This document shows positions 53,076 to 60,138 of a stretch of DNA of 64,000 nucleotides, piece after piece. Numbering within the stretch: position 1 is the first letter of the stretch; each line of letters opens with the position of its first letter. The notes beneath the pieces are model-generated. The model was given only the letters and a program-made list of their open reading frames with translations, ran no database searches and had not been told where the DNA came from. The DNA comes from Collimonas fungivorans (GTDB lineage Bacteria > Pseudomonadota > Gammaproteobacteria > Burkholderiales > Burkholderiaceae_D). The stretch lies in assembly GCF_001584145.1 (NCBI RefSeq), contig NZ_CP013232.1, positions 3,968,001-4,032,000 of the forward strand, written 5' to 3'. The translations under genes and the position numbers were made by a program.

Positions 53076-53281
53076 GCTGTGCTGGATCTAAGCTTGATGT
53101 GATGGAAACGCCGGTTTGCGTTAACGAATTTTAACAGCCTTGCTGCGCTGCACGCTAAATGCTTTTCATTTGAAAACAGGGATCTTACCGGCTCGTGAAT
53201 GCACTCTAATCGATGACAATAGCGAAGCATAACTTTTCACATTATGATATAAACATTCCATTGCAATGCACCATTACTCCA

Positions 53282-54064
53282 ATGAAGACAGCTACTACCG
53301 ACGACACCGATAAGATTTCGATCCAGGTTATCGAGCGCATGATCTCGTTGCTCGATACGCTGGCGCTCTACCCTGATCCGGTCAGCCTGAAAGAATTATC
53401 GGCCGTCACCGGCTTGCATCCGTCGACCGCGCACCGGATCCTCAACGACCTGGTGGTAAAACGTTTTGTCGACCGCTCCGAGCCGGGCAGCTACCGGCTT
53501 GGCATGCGCCTGCTGGAACTGGGCAACGTCGTCAAAAGCCGGCTCAACGTGCGCGAAGCCGCGCTCGATTTCATGCGCGGCTTGCATCGCAAGACCAACC
53601 AGACGGTCAACCTGTCGGTGCGCCAAAGCGATGAGATCGTCTACATCGACCGTGCGTTTTCAGAACGCTCGGGCATGCAGGTGGTGCGCGCCATCGGCGG
53701 CCGGGCGCCGTTGCACCTGACCTCCACCGGCAAACTGTTCCTGTCCATCGACGATCCGAAAATGGTACGCGCCTACGCCACCCGCACCGGGCTGGCAGGA
53801 CACAACAAGAATTCCATCACCGACCTCAGCAAGCTGGAGCGCGAACTGAGCCTGGTGCGCGCGCTCGGTTATGCGCGCGACAACGAGGAACTGGAACTGG
53901 GCGTGCGCTGCATGGCGGCCGGCATCCGCGACGATTCCGGCAAGATGGTGGCCGGCCTGTCGATCTCCGCGCCGGCCGATCGCCTGCAAGAAGAATGGGT
54001 GGAGGACCTGATCAGTACCGCGAACCAGATTTCGGCTGTACTGGGATATACCTCGCAACAGTAA
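53282..54064 (+). CDS. IclR-family transcriptional regulator
   Basis: Start at ATG 53282 (MKTATTDDTDKISIQVIERMISLL); a longer frame from 53213 is less likely. The 260-residue protein has the HTH (PVSLKELSAVTGLHPSTAHRILNDLVVKRFVDRSEPGSYRLGMRLLELG) and the effector domain (TNQTVNLSVRQSDEIVYIDRAF; GGRAPLHLTSTGKLFL; YARDNEELELGVRCMAAGIRDDSGKMVAGLSISAP). The target is unknown; neighbours are unrelated. It ends at a very strong hairpin terminator. Confidence 0.93.
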   Translation: MKTATTDDTDKISIQVIERMISLLDTLALYPDPVSLKELSAVTGLHPSTAHRILNDLVVKRFVDRSEPGSYRLGMRLLELGNVVKSRLNVREAALDFMRGLHRKTNQTVNLSVRQSDEIVYIDRAFSERSGMQVVRAIGGRAPLHLTSTGKLFLSIDDPKMVRAYATRTGLAGHNKNSITDLSKLERELSLVRALGYARDNEELELGVRCMAAGIRDDSGKMVAGLSISAPADRLQEEWVEDLISTANQISAVLGYTSQQ

Positions 54065-54090
54065 GCACAGCATCGCAGCGAGACAAGCCG

Positions 54091-54143
54091 GGCATAAAAA
54101 AACAGAGTTTATTCGCAATGAATAAACTCTGTTTTTTTATGCC
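54091..54143. terminator. Bidirectional terminator with 23-bp arms
   Basis: Perfect arms (GGCATAAAAAAACAGAGTTT... and complement) with loop CGCAATG lie between the convergent iclR and PBP7 genes. A/T runs on both sides serve both directions. Confidence 0.92.
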
Positions 54144-54186
54144 GGATGATAATCCGGTCTGCTTAGTCTACGTCCCGGGGTAAATC

Positions 54187-55338
54187 CTAGGTCTGGCCGT
54201 CGGCGATCTTGACCCGCGTCAAAGTGGCAGGATGCGCATCGGCCAGCCATTTGCGGACCCGGTCTGCATCTGCCTGACGCGAATACTTGCCGCGCGAATC
54301 GAGGAACACCATCACGATCTGGCGACCGTCAATCGTGGTCTGCATGACCATGCAGCGGCCCGCTTCGTTGATGTATCCGGTCTTTTGCAAACCGATCTGC
54401 CACTCGGGATTTTCGACCAGGTGATTCGATGTCGAGTATTGCAGCGGACGGCCGCCCGGCTCCACGACATATTTGGAATCGGTGGAATACTGGCGGATGA
54501 CAGGATGCTGGTAGGCAGCCATCACCAGGCGCGAAAGATCGCGGGCGCTGGCGACATTGAGGTGCGACAGGCCGGTTGAATCGACATAGTGGGTTTCGGT
54601 CATGCCGAGCGCCCTGGCCTTGGCGTTCATGGCCACCACAAACGCCGGCAAGCCGCCAGGGTAGGAGCGGCCGAGCGCAGACGCTGCGCGGTTCTCGGAA
54701 CTCATCAAGGCGATGTGCAGCATGTCGGCGCGCGTCAACTGCGAACCTATGCGCAAGCGCGAGCTGCTGTGTTTTTCGCGATCGATGTCGTCATCGGTCA
54801 CGGTCAGCACTTCATTCATGTCCTGCTTCGATTCCACCACCACCATGCTGGTCATCAGCTTGGTCAGCGATGCGATCGGCAAGGCGATGTGGGAATTTTT
54901 ATCCAGCAGCACTTCCGAACTGTTCTGGTCAAGCACCAGCGCCACGCTGGATTTCAATTCGAGCGGATCGCGCGTCAGGTTCAGTCCGGCTTGCTCGCCG
55001 GCAGACAGGACCGGCGGCAAAGCCGGCACTACCGGTGCGAATGCGATGCGCTGGTATGTCACTTTGCGACGGCCGTGGACCATCACTACTTTCTTCACCA
55101 GCTTTTCATTTTTATTGAAAGACGCGGTATTGCTGCGGCCGCGCGCCGAGATCACGACACGTTTCCTGGAACCGGATTTGGCTACAGCTTTTTTGCTGGC
55201 TGAAGCAGTGCCGGCCGCAGGTTTTTTGGCGGCTTTTTTAGCGGTGCTGTGTTTAGTTTGGGCGGAAGCAAGAGCAACGGGCGCGTTCGCGAGCACGAGG
55301 AAGAGTGACAAAAAAACAATTAACGCGGATTTGCCCAT
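54187..55338 (-). CDS. pbpG: D-alanyl-D-alanine endopeptidase, PBP7 type
   Basis: Start taken at MGKSALIVFLSLFLVLANAPVALA, a good signal peptide. The 383-residue protein has a basic Ala/Lys-rich stretch (~30-80) before the serine-peptidase S11 domain. That domain contains SLTKLM (SxxK), SSENRAAS (SxN) and QKTGYIN (KTG). It trims or opens peptidoglycan cross-links in the periplasm. It is longer than E. coli PbpG because of the basic linker, which may bind the wall. Confidence 0.9.
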   Translation of the reverse strand: MGKSALIVFLSLFLVLANAPVALASAQTKHSTAKKAAKKPAAGTASASKKAVAKSGSRKRVVISARGRSNTASFNKNEKLVKKVVMVHGRRKVTYQRIAFAPVVPALPPVLSAGEQAGLNLTRDPLELKSSVALVLDQNSSEVLLDKNSHIALPIASLTKLMTSMVVVESKQDMNEVLTVTDDDIDREKHSSSRLRIGSQLTRADMLHIALMSSENRAASALGRSYPGGLPAFVVAMNAKARALGMTETHYVDSTGLSHLNVASARDLSRLVMAAYQHPVIRQYSTDSKYVVEPGGRPLQYSTSNHLVENPEWQIGLQKTGYINEAGRCMVMQTTIDGRQIVMVFLDSRGKYSRQADADRVRKWLADAHPATLTRVKIADGQT

Positions 55339-55505
55339 TTGCGGCTCCAATATGCGGCGATCTATAACTTTGTGGCAGTGTAGGCAAATATCCGAAAAAT
55401 CGCAAGAGAATTAGAGGGTTAGCGCACTAAATTAAACGACTTTCGATGTCTGGGCCAGAATTTGCGAGATAGATTTTACCGCAACTCCCGACCCTGATAT
55501 TCTGA

Positions 55506-56273
55506 CTATTTGTAACATTCCAGTTGCACGACGTCTATCGAAAACGAGTAATCGGCCTGCAGCTCAAAGTAAGCCGACACTTCCGACGGCGCACTGTCCC
55601 ACAATGACTTGATCGCCGCCACCCGTTCCGGCGGCGTACGCATCCGCGCCACCCAGGTATCGAACTGCAAAGGCAGCTTCCAGCTCTTATCCGCGGCGGG
55701 ACGCAACCCGGCCTCGGTCAGCAACTGGCGCCAGCCCGGCACGCTGCGATTGCGCACATGCGAGGTGTCGCGCAGCAACTCGATGGACTGGAAATACGTG
55801 TCGCTCAACACATCCTCCGGCGCCGCGGTATCGATCACGATGCAGGTGCCGCCCGGTTTCAGCACCCGCGCCATTTCAGCGAGCGCCGCCGGCAGCCTGG
55901 TCCAATGATGCGCGCTAAATCGCGTACACACCAGCTCAAAAGAGGCGTCGGCAAACGGCAGGCGGTCGGCGCTGCCCTGCTGCACGTGGAGGTTTTTCAA
56001 ACCGCGCTCGGCAGCGGCTTGCTGCACCACATCCAGCATTTCCGTGGCGAGGTCGTAGGCGATCACCTCGCCGGCATGCGGCGCAATGGCGAAAGCGGCG
56101 TGTCCTGCTCCGCAACCGACATCGAGCGCCTTGCCTTGCGGAAATTTGCCGGCGTAGGCGGCCAGCTGCTGCAAGTCCGCGCCCTGGGCGTGGACGGTGC
56201 TGGTCAGGTAGGCGGCGGCAGTGCTGCCGAACTGTTCGGAAACTACTTTGTCGTGATTGCGGGCGACGGTCAT
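55506..56273 (-). CDS. SAM-dependent class I methyltransferase
   Basis: The protein has 255 residues. GKALDVGCGAGHAAFAIAP is the SAM-binding motif I, VIAYDLATEMLDVV motif II and LVCTRFSAHHWTRLPAALAEMARVLKPGGTCIVID motif III (UbiE/Ubie-like type 11). AHHW is common in small-molecule methyltransferases. A good ribosome site (GAGGAG) precedes the ATG. It is divergent from an XRE regulator, with a split palindrome between them, so it is probably that regulator's target. Substrate unknown. Confidence 0.92.
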   Translation of the reverse strand: MTVARNHDKVVSEQFGSTAAAYLTSTVHAQGADLQQLAAYAGKFPQGKALDVGCGAGHAAFAIAPHAGEVIAYDLATEMLDVVQQAAAERGLKNLHVQQGSADRLPFADASFELVCTRFSAHHWTRLPAALAEMARVLKPGGTCIVIDTAAPEDVLSDTYFQSIELLRDTSHVRNRSVPGWRQLLTEAGLRPAADKSWKLPLQFDTWVARMRTPPERVAAIKSLWDSAPSEVSAYFELQADYSFSIDVVQLECYK

Positions 56274-56331
56274 CGGTTTTCTCCTCAGAAATAAGTCATG
56301 TCGTTTAGGGCAGCTCCTAGTGTAATTATTT

Positions 56332-56385
56332 TTTATCCTGTTACAAGACCAGTGTTTATACTAGTACCATAAATAACAGGATAAA
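56332..56385. promoter_or_regulatory. Split 12-bp inverted repeat between methyltransferase and XRE genes
   Basis: TTTATCCTGTTA (56332-56343) and TAACAGGATAAA (56374-56385) are perfect complements 30 bp apart. The right arm also provides the ribosome site of the XRE gene and ends 1 bp before its ATG. It fits an autoregulatory operator for looping or two dimers. Confidence 0.7.
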
Positions 56386-56386
56386 C

Positions 56387-57169
56387 ATGGACCAGACCGG
56401 CAAACGCAAAGCACTAGGCGAATTCATCAAGACCCAACGCACCCAGCTCCCGACTGCGGCACTGAGGCTGGGCGGCAACACGCGCCGCCGCACCCCCGGC
56501 CTGCGGCGCGAAGAAGTGGCCCAGCTGTGCGATATCAGCGTCACCTGGTATACCTGGATAGAACAAGGCCGCACCGTGTCGGTATCGGCGGCGGCGCTGG
56601 CAAGGATCGCCGAGGCTTTGCAGCTGTCGCGCGCCAAGCGCGCCTATCTGTTTGAACTGTCCGGCAAAAAAGACCCGCAGGCCCAGGAGGCGCAGGCCCA
56701 GGAAATCCCCGCTGAAATACTGGCGGTCACCGATGCCATCAAGACCCCGGCCTACCTGCTGGACCGCCACTGGAATGCGGTTGCCTGGAACCGCGCCGCC
56801 AAGACCTTGTTCGTCGGCTGGCTGGACAAAAAAGGCGCCGGCAGGAACCTGCTCGAATACACCTACTGCACAGCCGACGCCACGAACCTGATCAGCGACT
56901 GGGAACAGCGCGCCAGCCGGCTGGCGGCGGAATTCCGCGCCGATTGCGGCATGTACCTGGATGAACCAGAGATTGCCGAGCTGGTGGCGCGCCTGAGCGC
57001 CGCCAGCGACGCGTTCAAGCGCGCCTGGAACCTGCACGATGTGGTGGAAAAGGAAGGCGGCGAACGGCGCTTCAGCCATCCGGTGCTGGGCCAGCTGTCG
57101 TACCGCCAAGTCAACCTGCGGGTGGCCAACCGGCCCGAACTCAAGCTGGTGATGCTGCTGCCGGTTTAG
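56387..57169 (+). CDS. XRE-family regulator with MmyB-like ligand-binding domain
   Basis: The protein has 260 residues. The N-terminal HTH (LGEFIKTQRTQLP; TRRRTPGLRREEVAQLCDISVTWYTWIEQGRTVSVSAAALARIAEAL) is followed by a PAS-like MmyB domain (TPAYLLDRHWNAVAWNRAAKTLFVGW; LAAEFRADCGMYLDEPEIAELVARL; RFSHPVLGQLSYRQVNLRVANRPELKLVMLLPV). Such proteins bind fatty-acid-like ligands and repress neighbouring genes. It is divergent from the methyltransferase, and the palindrome touching its start codon suggests autorepression. Confidence 0.93.
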   Translation: MDQTGKRKALGEFIKTQRTQLPTAALRLGGNTRRRTPGLRREEVAQLCDISVTWYTWIEQGRTVSVSAAALARIAEALQLSRAKRAYLFELSGKKDPQAQEAQAQEIPAEILAVTDAIKTPAYLLDRHWNAVAWNRAAKTLFVGWLDKKGAGRNLLEYTYCTADATNLISDWEQRASRLAAEFRADCGMYLDEPEIAELVARLSAASDAFKRAWNLHDVVEKEGGERRFSHPVLGQLSYRQVNLRVANRPELKLVMLLPV

Positions 57170-57243
57170 GATTGCTCATTTTTTTGGTTCTTCAGACTTC
57201 TCTGTGGGTATAGGGGACGCTATCACGCATGGCCAGCCAAGAA

Positions 57244-57313
57244 GTAGGGTGGGCACGCTTTTGTGCCCACGCTGTAGCACTTCCGCGTGGGCACAAAAGC
57301 GTGCCCACCCTAC
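57244..57313. repeat. 70-bp REP/MITE-like element with 29-bp perfect arms
   Basis: GTAGGGTGGGCACGCTTTTG...ACGC and its exact complement enclose a 12-base loop. Each arm also holds GTGGGCAC-N6-GTGCCCAC, so arms can fold on their own. GTAGGGTGGGCAC repeats are widespread REP-type elements in proteobacteria. No T run at the end. Confidence 0.8.
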
Positions 57314-57354
57314 ATACGAGTGCATTTTTTGCATCCATAGAAAAATCAGACGAA

Positions 57355-58254
57355 TCATTTTTTCATGACAAAAACCACGCCCAGTATCGCCACCGCCATG
57401 CCGGCGATGCCCAGCAGGTTGAAGACTTCGCCGAACATCAGCCAGGCCATCAGCGCCGTCGTCGGAGGCGTCAGGTAAAGCAGGCTGGTGACCCGGGTCG
57501 CCGCGCTTTTGCGTATCAGTGCAAACAGCAGGAAGATCGCGCCTATCGACAAGGCCAGTATCGACCACAGCAAGGCGCCGACGAAGCGCGGCGTCCATTG
57601 CACCGTATCCAGGCTTGGCCCCAGGTGTTCGTAGAAAATCGCAAACGGCAGCAGCACCACGATCGAGGCCGCAAACTGGATGATGGTGCCGGTGCGCAGG
57701 TCGAAATGCGGGCAGTTGCGTTTCTGGTACAGCGTACCGAGCGTAATCGAGAGCAGAGCCAGCAGGCACAATGAGATGCTTTGCCAGGACAAGCCGATCA
57801 GGCTGATCTTTGCCGCCACCACCAGCCCTACTCCGCAAATCCCCAACAGCAGCCCCAGCCATTGGCGCGGCCGCACCGATTCGCCGATCAAGGGCGCGGC
57901 GAACGCTGTCAGGATCGGCTGCATGCCGACAATCAGGGCCGATACGCCGGCCGGCATGCCAAGCTTGATGGCGCACCAGACGCCGGCCAGGTAACCGCCT
58001 TGCAGCAAGATCCCGGCTAGCGCGATATGCCGCACCTGGCCTGCCGGCCACGGCGCCCGCATTAATAACACCAGCGGCAGCAGGACCAGCAGCACGCCGG
58101 CGAAACGCAACAGCAGAAACGTCAGCGGCGGCGCGTACGGCAAGCCGAATTTCGCCACCACGAAGCCGGTGCTCCACAGCAGCACGAACACCATGGGCAT
58201 GGCCGCCAGCAGGCGATGGGCTGGCGCTACGGCGGGAAGGCTGGCTGAATGCAT
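57355..58254 (-). CDS. EamA-family (DMT) membrane transporter
   Basis: The protein has 299 residues with ten predicted membrane segments in two EamA repeats (VFVLLWSTGFVVAKFGLPYAPPLTFLLLRFAG; ALLWSILALSIGAIFLLFALIRKSAATRVTSLLYLTPPTTALMAWLMFGEVFNLLGIAGMAVAILGVVFV). It probably exports amino acids or metabolites. The start codon is 3 bp after the stop of the deacetylase-like gene, so the two form an operon. Confidence 0.92.
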   Translation of the reverse strand: MHSASLPAVAPAHRLLAAMPMVFVLLWSTGFVVAKFGLPYAPPLTFLLLRFAGVLLVLLPLVLLMRAPWPAGQVRHIALAGILLQGGYLAGVWCAIKLGMPAGVSALIVGMQPILTAFAAPLIGESVRPRQWLGLLLGICGVGLVVAAKISLIGLSWQSISLCLLALLSITLGTLYQKRNCPHFDLRTGTIIQFAASIVVLLPFAIFYEHLGPSLDTVQWTPRFVGALLWSILALSIGAIFLLFALIRKSAATRVTSLLYLTPPTTALMAWLMFGEVFNLLGIAGMAVAILGVVFVMKK

Positions 58255-58257
58255 TGA

Positions 58258-59184
58258 TTATCCGGGTTGGGTAAGCGCGCCCTGCTGGCGCGCGAAGTGT
58301 GCTGCGAGCGAGATAGTTTGCAGGTGGATCGCCACCGTGTCTTGTATGTTCTTGCCATAACCGCCGGCCATCGCGATCGCCACCGGTATCGCGTGGCGGC
58401 CTGCGGTCTCCAGCAGCATGGCGTCGCGCTGCGCGAGGCCGTCGAAACTCAGCTTCAGGCGTCCCAGCCGATCGCCTTCATGCGGATCGGCGCCCGCCAG
58501 GAAAATGATCAGCTGCGGCGAGAAGCGTCCCAGCACGGCCGCCAGCGCATCCTGCAGCGCGCCCAGGTAAGCCTGGTCGCCCGTGCCGTCCGCCAGCGCC
58601 ACGTCGAGGTCGCTGCGTTCCTTGTCAAATGGATAATTGCGCTCGCCGTGCAGCGACAAGGTGAAAATCGAATCGTCGTTGGCCAGGATGGACGCCGTGC
58701 CGTTGCCCTGGTGGACATCAAGGTCGACGATGGCGACCCGCTGCACCCGCCGTTCCGCCTGCATCAGCCGGGCCGCGATCGCCGCATCGTTGAAGACGCA
58801 GAAACCGGCGCCCTGGTCGGCGAACGCATGGTGGGTGCCTCCCGCCAGGTTGACCGCGATCCGTCCGGGATCCGTCAGCGCGGCCCGGCAAGCCGCGATG
58901 GTGGCGCCGGCAGAGCGCCGCGAACGCTCCACCATCTGCGGCGTCCATGGAAAACCGATGGCTTTTTGTACACTCTCCGGCAAAGTACCGGCGCTGACTG
59001 CGCTTATATAGTGCGGATGGTGGGCCAGCGCCAGCACGCCGTCGCTGGTGGTCGGCGCTTCATTGAAATCGATATCGCTGATAGCCGCCAGCGCGGCTTC
59101 GTGGATTAGCCGGTATTTCTGCATGGGGAAACGATGGCCGGCTGGCAGGGGCAGCACGAAATGGTCGCTGTAGAAGGCTTTCAA
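58258..59184 (-). CDS. Histone-deacetylase-fold amidohydrolase
   Basis: The protein has 308 residues of the class II HDAC/AcuC/acetylpolyamine-amidohydrolase fold. It shows LAGGTHHAFADQGAGFCVFNDAAIAA (catalytic His pair), IVDLDVHQGNGTASIL (zinc ligands Asp and His), SLHGERNYPF, FLAGADPHEGDRLGRLKLSFDGL (zinc-ligand Asp) and AMAGGYGK. It is likely to deacetylate small acetylated amines or lysine in the cytoplasm. The EamA exporter is directly downstream, so its product or substrate may be transported by it. Confidence 0.92.
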   Translation of the reverse strand: MKAFYSDHFVLPLPAGHRFPMQKYRLIHEAALAAISDIDFNEAPTTSDGVLALAHHPHYISAVSAGTLPESVQKAIGFPWTPQMVERSRRSAGATIAACRAALTDPGRIAVNLAGGTHHAFADQGAGFCVFNDAAIAARLMQAERRVQRVAIVDLDVHQGNGTASILANDDSIFTLSLHGERNYPFDKERSDLDVALADGTGDQAYLGALQDALAAVLGRFSPQLIIFLAGADPHEGDRLGRLKLSFDGLAQRDAMLLETAGRHAIPVAIAMAGGYGKNIQDTVAIHLQTISLAAHFARQQGALTQPG

Positions 59185-59502
59185 GATAGGCGCCGGTCCG
59201 GTAAAACGGTCAGTCTAACATCAGGGCACGCACACGGCAGAGTGCTCAAAACGGCAACAAAAAATGCACTAATAAATGGATGCTAATAAACGGATTTCAT
59301 AAGCTTTGTCTTAATCAATATAAACAATATATTGCAGCGCACAAAAAATCTCTTGACACCGGTTCAGAATAATTTAAAATGAAATTGTTGCGTCGCACAA
59401 TGAGCTTTCAAGACCTTGGCAGACGTAATCAACGGCTAGATTTTAGCCACCCCTGAGTCGCCCTATTTGTCGTTTTTACAGCATCGAATCCTAGGAGAAG
59501 CC
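59185..59502. other. Control region of the phasin gene
   Basis: 318 bp with no gene. It is AT-rich around 59270-59390, with the phasin promoter at 59353-59380 and a ~120-nt leader. AGGAGA lies before the ATG. Confidence 0.6.
59353..59380 (+). promoter_or_regulatory. Phasin promoter
   Basis: TTGACA (59353-59358), 16-bp spacer, TAAAAT (59375-59380): a strong sigma70 match, suited to an abundant granule protein. Confidence 0.75.
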
Positions 59503-60072
59503 ATGTCTACCGTTGCAGAACAATTTTCAGCCGCCGCCAAAGCCAATTTCGAATCCAACCTGGCCCTGTTCACCGATTTCACTACCAAGGCGTTTGCCGG
59601 CGTGGAAAAGCTGATCGACCTCAACCTGAACGCCGCCAAGGCTTCGCTGGAAGACTCGAACGCCACTACCCAGAAGTTGTTTTCGGCTAAAGACCCACAA
59701 GAATTCTTCTCGCTGAGCGCCGCACTGGCCCAGCCGAACACTGAAAAAGCGATTGCTTACGGCCGTCATTTCGCCAGCATCGCCTCCAGCACACAAGCCG
59801 AACTGACCAAGTCGGCTGAAGCACAAGTTGCTGAAACCAAGCGTAAAGTCATCGAATTCGTCGACCAGGCTTCGAAGAACGTGCCTCCTGGCGCAGAAGG
59901 CGCAGTTGCTTTCGTCAAGTCGGCCATCGGCAGCGCCAACGCCGGTTACGAACAGTTCGCCAAGAGCACCAAGCAAGCTGTTGAAACTCTGGAAACCAAT
60001 GTCAACAACGCTGTCGACCAGCTGTCGCAAGCTGCTACCAAGACTGCTACTGCTGCCCGTTCGAAGAAGTAA
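59503..60072 (+). CDS. phaP: Phasin (PHA granule-associated protein)
   Basis: Start at ATG 59503 after TAGGAG. The 189-residue protein is of the phasin_2 family: EQFSAAAKANFESNLALFTDFTTKAFAGVEKLIDLNLNAAKASLEDS, DPQEFFSLSAALAQPNTEKAIAYGRHFASIASSTQAELTKSAEAQV, and an Ala/Lys-rich amphipathic C-terminus. It coats polyhydroxyalkanoate granules. No PHA synthase is in the window. Expression ends at a terminator inside the convergent DUF349 gene. Confidence 0.95.
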   Translation: MSTVAEQFSAAAKANFESNLALFTDFTTKAFAGVEKLIDLNLNAAKASLEDSNATTQKLFSAKDPQEFFSLSAALAQPNTEKAIAYGRHFASIASSTQAELTKSAEAQVAETKRKVIEFVDQASKNVPPGAEGAVAFVKSAIGSANAGYEQFAKSTKQAVETLETNVNNAVDQLSQAATKTATAARSKK

Positions 60073-60138
60073 TCTGCAAAGCTGGCGCGCTTGGCGCGCC
60101 AGCCTGAATCTCCTCGGTACCCTGAAATAGCGGTATCG

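Noticed and set aside
57176..58177. 333-residue open frame on the same strand as eamA
   Set aside because: Shifted-frame shadow of the EamA gene with Arg/Ala/Gly-rich composition; it also reads through the REP-like repeat.
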